A stretch of DNA of 28,050 bases from Ardenticatenales bacterium (GCA_030667645.1 DAOUVM010000002.1:1-28050), one strand, 5' to 3'; counted from the stretch's first letter, positions 1 to 7,436 are shown. The notes: a model not told the origin generated them from the letters alone. Translations and numbers: made by a program.

Positions 1-451
1 CGAGGCGCTCCGGCACAGCACCGGTGAGCCGTTGTTGTACTGCTTTCCCGTCAATGATCGCGACCAGGTCGATGAGGGTGTACACGCTCAACGTGACCAG
101 CGCGAGATGCAGTAGAAACGCCACGTTGAGTGGCATGGCAAAGAGATAGACGCTGTAGGTGTACAGCACAAAGATAAGCGCGCCCGGCCAACAAAGCAGC
201 CCGATCAGCTTGCCGCGCCGCGCCAGCCACATTGAGCCAAGCAGGATTGGCAATCCGATGAAGAGATTGACCACGTCATTGGAAACGAACGTACGAAGCA
301 ACTCGTCGGTTGCGTAGATGATGGTGCGGTAGATGAGGCCGGCGACGGACGCAACCGCCATGAGGGTGGCGATGATGAGAGAGAGGGCGTATGTCAGCGC
401 CAGGTTACGCCTGATCGGCAGGCCGGCGGTACGCTGTTGATTTGCGTTCAT
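1..451 (-). CDS. Partial integral membrane protein (C-terminus beyond window)
   Basis: An open frame runs on the minus strand from ATG at 451 to the window edge (150 codons seen). The product starts MNANQQRTAGLP, followed by about four hydrophobic segments (around residues 18-42, 62-75, 83-105 and 107-130) separated by short charged loops such as LARRGK, so it is a multi-pass inner membrane protein. I do not recognise a family. An in-frame ATG at 466 would add MVLKE; neither start has a strong ribosome site, and I preferred 451 because a weak AAAG lies just upstream. The protein is cut by the window so its full length and partners are unknown. Confidence 0.65.
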   Translation of the reverse strand, partial: MNANQQRTAGLPIRRNLALTYALSLIIATLMAVASVAGLIYRTIIYATDELLRTFVSNDVVNLFIGLPILLGSMWLARRGKLIGLLCWPGALIFVLYTYSVYLFAMPLNVAFLLHLALVTLSVYTLIDLVAIIDGKAVQQRLTGAVPERL

Positions 452-933
452 TTCTTTCAGCACCATAGGGGCATCGTAGTTGGTTTTCCACACTGTCAGA
501 TCAAGCTCTAATTGCCGGTCTAAACTCTGTCCAGATTGTACAATTCTGTTGTTGCGCGTCAACCTCCGGCGCGTCATGACGCGGCTCAACCGGTGCGCCC
601 TCGCCAACCATGACCTGACCAGGATGGCCGGCCTGGTCATGACCGGCGCCCGAGCACTGGCACCGCTCCAAGGCTCAGGTGCGGCGGCTCCGTACTGTAG
701 AACGCAAAGCAACTCTGTTGCCCACCGCCCCGAGCCGCGCTATACTCCAGCTTGGTGAACTGGGCCCCAGAGCTTCCCTTCCACCTGCGATCCACGTTCG
801 GCGTTGACCACGTGGCGGCCCCGTTTCTCACCAATCCTGGGCATCAATGTCTCACATCGGCCTACAGGTCCGCAGGCGAGAGATTGCATATCCATCATCC
901 GGCTCGGCGCGTCACCGCCAAAGGAGAAACGGA
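452..933. other. Non-coding stretch with one gene A relic
   Basis: About 480 bases separate the truncated membrane protein (transcribed leftwards) from the nuclease-like gene at 934 (transcribed rightwards). The only recognisable content is the cassette fragment at 545-668. The remaining short open frames overlap one another on both strands, lack ribosome sites and look like chance. Divergent promoters for both flanking genes should lie here, but I could not pick a convincing -35/-10 pair. Confidence 0.5.
545..668 (+). pseudogene. Decayed fragment of the gene A (GNQNRTEHGFYG-type) protein
   Basis: The translated stretch reads LRVNLRRVMTRLNR, then DLTRMAGLVMTGARAL, and matches residues about 85-125 of the intact protein at 3891-4382 (VRVTLRRVMTRLGR and DLTKMVGLVMTGARTL). 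The DNA is also clearly homologous: 'cctccggcgcgtcatgac' occurs in both. The relic has no N-terminal Cys/His region, has lost a short internal stretch around the DLTQDDLTN repeat, and diverges completely after the GAR-AL segment. It is therefore a 5'- and 3'-truncated copy, not a functional gene. It shares orientation with the intact copy. Confidence 0.75.
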
Positions 934-1764
934 ATGAACAGTGTCGTCTTCAAGGGCCGAACCATAACAGAGAACGACGTCCTCCGCGCGATGAGTCTCT
1001 TTGACCAAGACCGAAGAAAGTCGTTTGAATCCGCCAGATGGCGCACATACGCAGTCCTTCACGACGGCAGCTCTTATCCGCCCAAAGAAATCTTGAGTAT
1101 GGTCTCCGGCCTGCGCGTAAGTGAATTCATCGGCGGCCCCACCACCAATAGCCGGTTCGAGAAACTGGGATTTTCTGTCTCCTCCATAAACGAACTAGCC
1201 CCTCTAGAACAACTCAAAAGGGAGCCCGAAACAGACGTCCCGGCCCTAGATCCGACGCAGCCTGGTTACAACAGCGAACTCGGGATTCCCATCTATGTCG
1301 GTGATTCAAGCGACGTTGTGGGTCGTATTCGCACGAACCACTGCTCGGGCAATGTAGAAGGCTCTGCCCTGCGAAAACACATCGCACGTGCCAAAGGATA
1401 CCGGCTCAGGTCAACCAGGCGTCCTAGCGGTTCGACAAAGCGACGCTTGGACCTGCCGGACCCAGCAACCGGTGAGCAAGCAATCACACAATACGTGCGC
1501 GCTGGCCGCTGGAAGTATGCAATCTGCCGCTCCCCCCAAGAAGCTCGTGATTTCCAGTGGTATCTAATCAACCATCTTCGTCCCATTTTGAACGTGAGAA
1601 CTGAGGAGTGGAACCACTCCCACCGTGCGCTCTACGAAGAGCTCGTGGCAGAACTGGAGGACGCCGAAGCGCTGACATGCGATCAACTCAAGGGGAAGCC
1701 AACCGGATCAGGCGTCTACGTCCTTTACCAAAATCACCCTCCCAGCACCGTCTCGACCGGGTGA
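934..1764 (+). CDS. Putative GIY-YIG nuclease with ScoMcrA-like N-terminal domain
   Basis: The start at 934 is set by a strong AAAGGAG ribosome site; an upstream in-frame ATG at 847 has none. Residues 1-85 contain YPPKEILSMVSG, FIGGPTTN and LGFSV, the pattern of the ScoMcrA-like N-terminal head domain found on type IV/modification-dependent nucleases. Residues 118-240 hold IPIYVGDSSDVVGRIRTNH, then GSALRKHIARAKGY and a FQWYLINHLRPILN segment, which resemble the YIG half, the catalytic Arg/His region and the late acidic/Asn helix of GIY-YIG nucleases. Oddly, a GIY-like strand (SGVYVLYQN) sits at the very C-terminus, 12 residues before the stop, so the domain is either circularly permuted or a second GIY-YIG domain has been truncated. 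The family call is by motif memory, not a search. Likely role: restriction of foreign or modified DNA. Confidence 0.6.
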   Translation: MNSVVFKGRTITENDVLRAMSLFDQDRRKSFESARWRTYAVLHDGSSYPPKEILSMVSGLRVSEFIGGPTTNSRFEKLGFSVSSINELAPLEQLKREPETDVPALDPTQPGYNSELGIPIYVGDSSDVVGRIRTNHCSGNVEGSALRKHIARAKGYRLRSTRRPSGSTKRRLDLPDPATGEQAITQYVRAGRWKYAICRSPQEARDFQWYLINHLRPILNVRTEEWNHSHRALYEELVAELEDAEALTCDQLKGKPTGSGVYVLYQNHPPSTVSTG

Positions 1765-1936
1765 TCGCCATCGACCCGAATCGCGAAAATGATTACCACG
1801 GGCGGCTTCGCGCACCCCCTGACCGACCAGAGCTCCAGTCAGACGCTCCGCTCCAGCAATGTCGCCACGAGAGTGAACGGCCGCATCCCACAGCGTCGCG
1901 GTCACACCCGCCCGATGCGATACCAAGGAGTTTTCT

Positions 1937-3619
1937 ATGCACATCAAGATCCTGACACGCTTCAAGCTGCCGCTCGTTGCCATAGCACTCGTGCTGCTCT
2001 CCGTCCATGCCGCGACCGCTGGCGACAACATCTGGACCACTTCGGGCCCCTATGGAGCGCCTATCCACGTCATTGCCATTGACCCGGAAGACAACCAGGT
2101 CATCTATGCCGCCTTTGACACCGGGGTCTACGAGAGCGCCGATGGTGGCACTACTTGGCTGTCGAGCGGGAGTGGGCTGCCAGACTCTGCCAATATCGGC
2201 TGGACCGACAGTCTCGCATTTGATCCCCATGATTCAGTCATCCTCTACCTCGCAACAGAGCGGGGCGTCTACAAATCCACAGACTCGGCCGAGACATGGG
2301 CGCTTCTCAGCGCCGCTCAGGCCAGGTCAATTGCGACTTCCCCTGTAGACCGCGACCTCATCTTCGTGGGTGGGTATGAGAGCCCCACGGGAGGAGGCGG
2401 AGGAATCTACCGCAGCAAAGACCGCGGAGAGACCTGGGAACTCCTCCAAAACGGTGCGCCAACTGGCTCTGTACTGTACCTCATGCTGGCGCCAAGTGCT
2501 GCCCATGTCATCTACGCGGGCGGCATGGACATCGGGATATACAAAAGCATAGACGGTGGAGACTCGTGGCTACCCGCCCATTCCGCGTTTGTGGGCACAC
2601 CCAGCCTTCTCAGCATGGCTGTTGACCCCTACGACAGCCAGGTCGTCTACATCTCGGTGAGCGGTCAAGGACTCTACAGGAGCGCCAACGGCGGCGACAA
2701 TTGGCAGCCCATTGGCACCGGCCTGGATATCGATGTTAGAGCCATCGCCATTGACCCGGGTAATCAGCAGGTCATCTATGCAGGGGGCGGAGCCGACCTC
2801 GGATCGCCGGGAGTATACCGGAGTTTGGACAATCATGGGCTGACTTGGGCGCCCATCAAGTATGGAATGGGCAGTCGGACCGTTTGGGGCTTGACCCTTG
2901 ATCACAATGCTCCCCAGACCATCTTTGCCGGAACAGCCGCCGGCATCTGGGAATACACCCTCATTGCCGGCCCGGCCGATTACAGTCTCTCTATCAACGA
3001 TGCCGCCCTGTACACGAATCAGACTGCCGTCACTCTGACCATCACTGCGCCAGCTGGAACCACCGAGATGATCATCAGCAACGACGGTGGCTTTGGCGAT
3101 GCAGCCTGGGAGCCCCTTGCGGCCCAGAAGCCCTGGTCACTCTCTGCGTACGGCGACCATGCCATCCCGCGTTCCGTCTATGCCAAGTTCAGAACCGGCG
3201 GACAGATATCGGGCCTCTATCAGGACGATATCGTGCTGGATGTCAACGCACCCACCGGTTCAGTTCAGATCACCGCTACTCATTCCTGTTCAGGAATGCC
3301 TGGCTTTCCACCCCCCGAGTCCGTCCGTTCGTCCCTGATCGATGCTCTAACCACGACAGTCCACCTGCCCCTTGTCCTCAGGAACGCTCGCCCAGGCTCC
3401 ACCATGATTGCTCTAGTGTTGTCAGCGACAGACGACCTCAGTGGGGTGGGTGAGATGCTGATCAGTAATCATGCCAGTTTCTCTGATGTCCAGTGGGAAG
3501 AATTCAGCACTGAGAGGAGTTGGTGGGTACCTGATCGCGGGACCACCACTGTGTACGTGAAATACCGGGACCGGGCCGGCAACGAGTCGGCCGTCTGCTC
3601 CGACACCGTCACACCCTGA
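1937..3619 (+). CDS. Secreted BNR/sialidase-type seven-bladed beta-propeller protein
   Basis: A strong AAGGAG lies 5 to 6 bases before ATG 1937. Residues 1-28 form a signal peptide (basic start, LPLVAIALVLLSVHA core, ATA-G cleavage). Seven repeats of the pattern 'IAIDP..-Q-VIYA-...-GVY-S-DGG-TW' follow up to about residue 345, as expected for a BNR/VPS10-like propeller (photosystem II stability/sialidase-like fold). Two Ig-like segments follow, each with a 'MIISNDGGF..-WEP' or 'MLISNHASF..-WEE' pattern and a VYVKYRDRAGN strand; between them is HLPLVLRN, a linker motif typical of exported Chloroflexota proteins. No catalytic glycosidase residues could be assigned, so binding or structural surface function is as likely as hydrolysis. 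There is no C-terminal LPxTG or membrane anchor. Confidence 0.8.
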   Translation: MHIKILTRFKLPLVAIALVLLSVHAATAGDNIWTTSGPYGAPIHVIAIDPEDNQVIYAAFDTGVYESADGGTTWLSSGSGLPDSANIGWTDSLAFDPHDSVILYLATERGVYKSTDSAETWALLSAAQARSIATSPVDRDLIFVGGYESPTGGGGGIYRSKDRGETWELLQNGAPTGSVLYLMLAPSAAHVIYAGGMDIGIYKSIDGGDSWLPAHSAFVGTPSLLSMAVDPYDSQVVYISVSGQGLYRSANGGDNWQPIGTGLDIDVRAIAIDPGNQQVIYAGGGADLGSPGVYRSLDNHGLTWAPIKYGMGSRTVWGLTLDHNAPQTIFAGTAAGIWEYTLIAGPADYSLSINDAALYTNQTAVTLTITAPAGTTEMIISNDGGFGDAAWEPLAAQKPWSLSAYGDHAIPRSVYAKFRTGGQISGLYQDDIVLDVNAPTGSVQITATHSCSGMPGFPPPESVRSSLIDALTTTVHLPLVLRNARPGSTMIALVLSATDDLSGVGEMLISNHASFSDVQWEEFSTERSWWVPDRGTTTVYVKYRDRAGNESAVCSDTVTP

Positions 3620-3721
3620 TAAATCGCCACATCTGGCTCAACAGTCCTTGCCTACCCCCGGCCGTGGCCTGGAGGCGACTCACTCCTCGCTCCCCCCGAC
3701 CATCCAAATCCCCACAAACCC

Positions 3722-3750
3722 TTGACGCCATAGCACATCCGTGCTATTCT
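3722..3750 (+). promoter_or_regulatory. Sigma70-type promoter with embedded 7-bp palindrome
   Basis: TTGACG (3722-3727) and TATTCT (3745-3750) are separated by 17 bases. The spacer holds ATAGCAC-atcc-GTGCTAT, a perfect 7-bp inverted repeat whose right arm runs into the -10 box, so it could be an operator. It precedes the leader ORF at 3821 and cassette genes A and B. A similar TTGACG...ATAGC...GCTAT arrangement lies upstream of the DUF2877 gene at 20863. Confidence 0.6.
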
Positions 3751-3820
3751 AGATACAGTCAACCAGCCCTGGGCCCGAATAGCAGCCACCCGATCCTTGC
3801 GTCCCGCCAGGAGTAAACCC

Positions 3821-3901
3821 ATGCAACCAGCCGCCCAAACCATCTACCAAATCCTGCTAACCATCCTCCTCCCCATCTCTGGATTCAACCATGTCGCGTA
3901 A
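3821..3901 (+). CDS. 26-residue hydrophobic leader ORF coupled to gene A
   Basis: An ATG at 3821 is preceded by CAGGAG with a 7-base gap, the best ribosome site in this cassette. The short product (MQPAAQTIYQ, then a Leu/Ile-rich stretch, ending GFNHVA) stops with TAA at 3899-3901, so its last codons overlap the ATG of gene A at 3891 in another frame. Gene A itself lacks a clear ribosome site. This layout suggests translational coupling: ribosomes that load on the leader re-initiate on gene A. Whether the peptide itself has a function is unknown; it is long and hydrophobic enough to form one membrane segment. Confidence 0.5.
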   Translation: MQPAAQTIYQILLTILLPISGFNHVA

Positions 3902-4382
3902 ACCGAACAAGATCAAATGCACCGCCGCCAACGCCGACGGCCGGCCATGCCGCGCCTGGGCTGTCAGAGACACCGACCCGCCTTTGTGCTCCGCCCACGC
4001 CGGCAGGAATGTCGGCGCAGGCGCACCCCGGGGCAACCAGAACCGCACCGAGCACGGCTTTTACGGCCGCATCCTCCAGAACGACGAACTCGCCGACCTG
4101 CAGAACTGTTCTGAGAATACGCCCCTGGCTGACGAGATCGCCCTGGTGCGCGTCACCCTCCGGCGCGTCATGACCCGGCTCGGCCGGTATGATCTCACCC
4201 AGGACGACCTCACCAACCAGGATCTGACCAAGATGGTCGGCCTCGTCATGACCGGCGCCCGCACCCTCGCTCGCCTGCTCCGCGCCCAGGACGCACTTTC
4301 CGACCAGACGACCGACGACTATCGCGGCTCTATTGACCAGGCGCTTGATGAACTCAGCGCCGAATTGGGTCTGCCCCTGTGA
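3891..4382 (+). CDS. Cassette gene A: Cys/His small protein with GNQNRTEHGFYG motif
   Basis: A 163-residue protein. Residues 9-33 hold a CX7CX12CX2H-like arrangement (C..DGRPC..LCSAH) that could bind zinc; residues 40-60 carry GAPRGNQNRTEHGFYG, a motif I associate with a family present in many copies in Anaerolineae genomes and resembling phage small-terminase-like N-termini. The C-terminal half is helical, with DLTQDDLTNQDLTKM repeats and a VMTGARTLARLL helix. Function is unknown. It is translated from a leader ORF overlap and its stop overlaps the GTG of gene B (GTGA), so A and B are made together. A truncated relic of A lies at 545-668. Confidence 0.7.
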   Translation: MSRKPNKIKCTAANADGRPCRAWAVRDTDPPLCSAHAGRNVGAGAPRGNQNRTEHGFYGRILQNDELADLQNCSENTPLADEIALVRVTLRRVMTRLGRYDLTQDDLTNQDLTKMVGLVMTGARTLARLLRAQDALSDQTTDDYRGSIDQALDELSAELGLPL

Positions 4383-4783
4383 CCCGCGCCAGCGTCGACG
4401 AGAATCGGCTCAAGAGAGCGATCGCCCACCTCCGCTGGCCGCGTCCGCCGGCGACCGGCGACACCGGCCCGATCCAGCCCCGAACGACCACCCACCTCCC
4501 GCCCGAACAGCGCCTCGCGGCCGCCATCATCTTCCAGGCCTTCAAGGATTCCGCCAGCGGTCCCCAATGCTGCCGAGAAGAGGCGCTCCAATGGCTCCGC
4601 AGCGAGACCGCCGCTCTCTGGCTCAGCGTCCTCGGGCTCCCGCCCGAAAACCTTGATCGCGCTCTGGAGAATTTTCCCGAGCACAGGTTCCGCTCCAACG
4701 TTCACTTCAACCCGGCCGCCGCCCGCAAGGCCTACCAGACGCGCCTCAAGCGAGGCAATTGGATGGAACCCAGGAAAAAGTAG
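4379..4783 (+). CDS. Cassette gene B: unknown protein with basic C-terminal tail
   Basis: The GTG start at 4379 overlaps the stop of gene A in a GTGA arrangement, which argues for coupled translation. The 134-residue product begins with an arginine/proline-rich region, has a central EALQWLRSETAALWLSVLG helix, and ends in a strongly basic tail, ARKAYQTRLKRGNWMEPRKK. I recognise no catalytic motif. The tail and its 3' flank are what has been copied elsewhere in this window (7350-7436 and 8552-8617), while the N-terminal two-thirds are not. A nucleic-acid-binding role would fit the basic end but is only inference. Confidence 0.65.
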   Translation: MTRASVDENRLKRAIAHLRWPRPPATGDTGPIQPRTTTHLPPEQRLAAAIIFQAFKDSASGPQCCREEALQWLRSETAALWLSVLGLPPENLDRALENFPEHRFRSNVHFNPAAARKAYQTRLKRGNWMEPRKK

Positions 4784-4869
4784 CGGCCGAACCTGGCGCC
4801 ACCGGCCGGGTCTTGGATTCGAGGGATGCGACTTAAACCCGCAGAATGGAGAATGCTGGACCCCGGCCA
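4784..4869 (+). repeat. 3' flank of cassette, parent of the dispersed tail repeat
   Basis: Directly after the gene B stop, 'ggccgaacctggcgccaccggccggg' style sequence matches 7046-7080 (the R1 copy), and 'atggagaatgctg' matches the R2 copy at about 7484. Copies R2 and R3 lack the inner GGCCG-GGCCG duplication. The segment ends with tgctggaccccggcca, which recurs at 6152-6167 before the flavoprotein gene. Confidence 0.55.
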
Positions 4870-4902
4870 AGATACCAGCGGCGGCGGGCTGCTAACCAAT
4901 CA

Positions 4903-4931
4903 TTGCAGGCGACGGCTGCGGCAGCTATAAT
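4903..4931 (+). promoter_or_regulatory. Sigma70-type promoter for the QueG-like gene
   Basis: TTGCAG (4903-4908) and a consensus TATAAT (4926-4931) are spaced by exactly 17 bases, about 60 bases before the ATG at 4994. It is the best consensus promoter in the left part of the window and indicates independent transcription of this gene. Confidence 0.65.
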
Positions 4932-4993
4932 CATTTGAGGTCGTATCGCATACCAGGATTCTACTTGGCGAAGGTTGCTGCCTGGAGGATTTG

Positions 4994-5893
4994 ATGGAAA
5001 AAACTGTTCTTTCAGACAGCATTAGGAGGCTGGCAGATTCCCTGGGGATTGATGTCCTGGGGTTTGCCGAGGCATCTGAATTTGAAGGTTATCTATTAGA
5101 CCGCTCCAGACGACGAGACCCAAGGCTCTCATTATCGGGCGCAAAGACCATTATTGTAGCCGGCATCTACATTGGTGGTCTCGTCCTTCCATCTTGGGAC
5201 AAGTCCCACCTGGGTAGAACAAGCAGGTTGTTCCTTTCCGGGTTCTTTAATGATCTGGTCAAGCCCCTTGAACCCATCGCCGCCATGTTGCGAAAAGAAG
5301 GATACCGTGCCCTTGTCTGTGATGGTTCCAAGAATAAAGGATCCATCCTCCCATTGAAACTGGCTGCAATAAGAGCTGGATTGGGATGGCAAGGGAAAAA
5401 CACTCTGCTTGTCACAAAAAAGTATGGCACGTTCCTTGCTCTTGGGGGGATCGTGACCAATGCCGATCTTGAACATAACGCCGAAGAAGAAACAGATCGA
5501 TGCAAGAGCTGCGAGAAATGTCAACAGGCTTGCCCACTGGGGGCGCTTGAGCAAGCCCATGTGCTGAGTAAGGAAAAGTGTCTGTCATATCTTTTGCAAA
5601 ATGACAACTTTCCTGACTTGGCCAAACCCGTCATAGAAAATCGAGTGATGGACTGTGAGATATGCCAGCAAGTATGCCCATGGAATACCAAACATATCGA
5701 GCGTCCCTTGGCCACAGCAATGACCACCTCCTTTCAAAGGAACCTACCGGCGTGGGAGGGTTTTTTCGCGCTTCCTCAGCTCGCCAAGCTCACGGAACAA
5801 GAGTATGGAAAAGCACTTGGTCATCTTGACACCGGTATTCCTTTTGCGATATTTCATCGGAATGTGTTGATGGCAATGGAGCGATTACAATAG
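4994..5893 (+). CDS. QueG-like (epoxyqueuosine reductase family) double 4Fe-4S protein
   Basis: ATG 4994 follows GGAGG by 5 bases; a TTG at 4991 is too close to it. The 299-residue product has the QueG hallmarks GLGWQGKNTLLVTKKYG (about residues 129-145), a first ferredoxin motif CKSCEKCQQACP, and a second CEICQQVCPWN. These bind two 4Fe-4S clusters in a family that uses a cobamide to reduce epoxyqueuosine in tRNA to queuosine. It differs from classical QueG: the usual GCD before the second Cys set is replaced by MDCEIC, and there is no C-terminal HEAT-repeat extension. It may therefore be a QueG paralogue with another substrate. Codon use is noticeably more A+T-rich than in the neighbours, which suggests acquisition from outside. 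It is monocistronic. Confidence 0.7.
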   Translation: MEKTVLSDSIRRLADSLGIDVLGFAEASEFEGYLLDRSRRRDPRLSLSGAKTIIVAGIYIGGLVLPSWDKSHLGRTSRLFLSGFFNDLVKPLEPIAAMLRKEGYRALVCDGSKNKGSILPLKLAAIRAGLGWQGKNTLLVTKKYGTFLALGGIVTNADLEHNAEEETDRCKSCEKCQQACPLGALEQAHVLSKEKCLSYLLQNDNFPDLAKPVIENRVMDCEICQQVCPWNTKHIERPLATAMTTSFQRNLPAWEGFFALPQLAKLTEQEYGKALGHLDTGIPFAIFHRNVLMAMERLQ

Positions 5894-6233
5894 CCAGGCC
5901 GGGAGGAGTTAAGTGCGCATGTTTCGGGAAGGCCTCAAGTCGTTGCACCGGATGCAGGGAGCGCGGAGAGTTTCGAGTTAAACTGAACACCCGGACCTCG
6001 CAGCGAGCTACCGTGTTGTGTGACCACAGCCAGGATTCCCGTTGGGGTCCAGCGGACGCGCGAGTGGCCGGCCGAGGTTTCTTGATCTGTTTCCGGGTGC
6101 ATCCCACACATCCCATCACGAGAGGCGTGATCCGGTTTCCGGCGCAGAGATTGCTGGACCCCGGCCAGAGCAAGCGGGCGATTATCGGGCGCATTAATGT
6201 TCACCGAACAGGAATAGAAAGGGAGCGCAGCAG
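5894..6233. other. Gene-free stretch with a short cassette-tail remnant
   Basis: About 340 bases lie between the QueG-like and flavoprotein genes. A segment around 6141-6180 (gcgcagaga, then tgctggaccccggcca, then a caagcgggcg end) resembles 4846-4885 downstream of cassette gene B. A 20-codon frame from ATG 5919 has a GGAGGAG upstream but no other support. No convincing promoter for 6234 was found. Confidence 0.4.
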
Positions 6234-6812
6234 ATGTCAACAAAACGTATCGTGATCGTCAAGGGCAGTCCCAGGAAAAATGGCAACAGTGCGGCATTGG
6301 CCGACCAGGTCGCGGCCGGGGCCAGGGCAGCCGGGGCTCTGGTAGAGTGCTTTTATCTACACGAGATGGAGATCAACGCCTGCGATGCCTGTGACGCATG
6401 CAAGACCAAAGCCTACGCGGGCTGCATCGTCGAGGACGATATGCAGACGATATATCCCGCGCTGCTGGATGCCGATGCGCTGGTGATCGCCAGCCCGGTC
6501 TATTGGTTCACCGTCTCGGCCCAGACCAAGCTCTTTATGGACCGCTGTTATGCCCTGATCGACGAGGGAGGCTGGTCGCTTCGAAAGAAAAAGATCGGGA
6601 TTGTCATGAGCTACGGCGACAGCGATCCCATTGATTCGGGCGCGGTGAATGCGTTCAGGACCTTCCAGGATGTATTTCGCTACGTTGGCGCCGAGATCGT
6701 CGGCTTTGTCTATGGCAGCGCCAGCAATCCGGGCGAGATCCGCGACAATGAGGCGGTGATGGCGAAAGCGTTCGAGCTGGGGAAGAAGCTGGCGGCCGGG
6801 AAGAAACGATAG
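6234..6812 (+). CDS. Flavodoxin-fold NAD(P)H-dependent FMN reductase / iron-sulfur flavoprotein
   Basis: ATG 6234 is preceded by AAAGGGAG about 10 bases upstream. The 192-residue product opens with IVIVKGSPRKNGNSAAL, the FMN-phosphate loop of flavodoxin-like reductases, continues with INACDACDACKTKAYAGC (about residues 44-61), the compact Cys cluster that in archaeal-type iron-sulfur flavoproteins binds 4Fe-4S, then DDMQTIYPALLDADALVIASPVYW split over residues 63-86 and KLFMDRCYAL. These are diagnostic of the family. It would transfer electrons in the cytoplasm; the partner is not evident. No linked genes share the strand closely, so it is probably transcribed alone. Confidence 0.85.
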   Translation: MSTKRIVIVKGSPRKNGNSAALADQVAAGARAAGALVECFYLHEMEINACDACDACKTKAYAGCIVEDDMQTIYPALLDADALVIASPVYWFTVSAQTKLFMDRCYALIDEGGWSLRKKKIGIVMSYGDSDPIDSGAVNAFRTFQDVFRYVGAEIVGFVYGSASNPGEIRDNEAVMAKAFELGKKLAAGKKR

Positions 6813-6931
6813 AATCAATACCCCGGCATCGCGGCCGGGTCCGGTTCGCTCCGACGCCGGCTCACCCGCCTCGTGGCTCCCGGCCGCAACGCCGACCGGA
6901 CGCACCGCCGGCCGAGGCCGAGGCCGAGGGG

Positions 6932-7028
6932 CACATGGTGCGGGTGCATTGGGCCATGTGTAGGGGCCAGGCAGGTCGGTGCATACGTCCGATTGCAGCA
7001 GAACCGCCCCTCCGACCTGCCTCGCCCC
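6932..7028. repeat. Two consecutive inverted repeats
   Basis: The first is CACATGG (6932-6938) with CCATGTG (6954-6960), 7-bp arms and a 15-base loop. The second is GGGGCCAGGCAGGTCGG (6963-6979) facing CCGACCTGCCTCGCCCC (7012-7028), matching at 16 of 17 positions with a 32-base loop. They sit just 5' of the R1 repeat and may mark one end of an inserted element or form a structured RNA. Confidence 0.55.
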
Positions 7029-7045
7029 TTGTATGCAAAGACGCC

Positions 7046-7180
7046 GGCCGAACCGGGCAGCACCGGCCGGGGTTTTGGGGGTCAAGAGGGGCAACATCAA
7101 CCGGCAACATGGAGATCGCCGCCGAGCTCGTCGAGAGTCCGGCCGGATGCCATGGGTGACGGCCAAGCCGGTGGGCTGGG
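7046..7180 (+). repeat. Cassette-tail repeat copy R1 (3' flank only)
   Basis: It begins with GGCCGAACCGGGCAGCACCG, closely matching 4786-4805 after intact gene B, and goes on through the conserved core gccgagctcgtcgagag / tccggccggatgcca found in R2 and R3. No gene B tail precedes it. Confidence 0.75.
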
Positions 7181-7349
7181 GCGGGGAATTGGTGGCGCGG
7201 TACGGCGGGCGCGAGGCAGAGGCAGGGCGCGGCCGTGCCGTGGCGGCCGCAAGGTGCCTCCGGCCCAGGGACAAATAATGCGGGTGAATGCCAACCAAGT
7301 GCGGTCGCATGGGGCCGGGCGTAGGGGTGCGGTCTCCGTGCCCACCCTC

Positions 7350-7436
7350 GAGTGGTTGCGCAGCGAAACCGCCGGCCGCAAAGCCTACCAGACGCGCCTC
7401 AAACGAGGCAGTTGGATGAAACCCAGAAAGAGGTAG
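7350..7436 (+). pseudogene. Internally deleted gene B remnant
   Basis: The frame reads EWLRSETAG directly fused to RKAYQTRLKRGSWMKPRKR and a TAG stop. In intact gene B the same two segments (QWLRSETAA and RKAYQTRLKRGNWMEPRKK) are separated by about 40 residues, so this copy has lost the middle and the entire N-terminus. It has no start codon with a ribosome site. Confidence 0.75.

Larger units (their letters stand above)
6813..7349. other. Gene-free, repeat-rich stretch
   Basis: About 540 bases of very G+C-rich DNA with long overlapping open frames on both strands that I take to be artefacts of composition. It holds a short GCCGAG tandem repeat (6911-6929), two adjacent hairpin-forming inverted repeats (6932-7028) and the R1 tail copy (7046-7180). 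The remaining 7181-7349 shows nothing I can name. Confidence 0.5.

Noticed and set aside
6963..7037. Possible H-type pseudoknot: the 17-bp inverted repeat plus TGCATAC (6980-6986) complementary to GTATGCA (7031-7037)
   Set aside because: A two-base connector could not span a 17-bp stem, so both pairings cannot form together; the 7-base match may be chance.
6357..7310. 317-codon minus-strand frame across the flavoprotein gene and the repeat region
   Set aside because: It is antisense to the flavoprotein, Pro/Arg-rich, and has no ribosome site.
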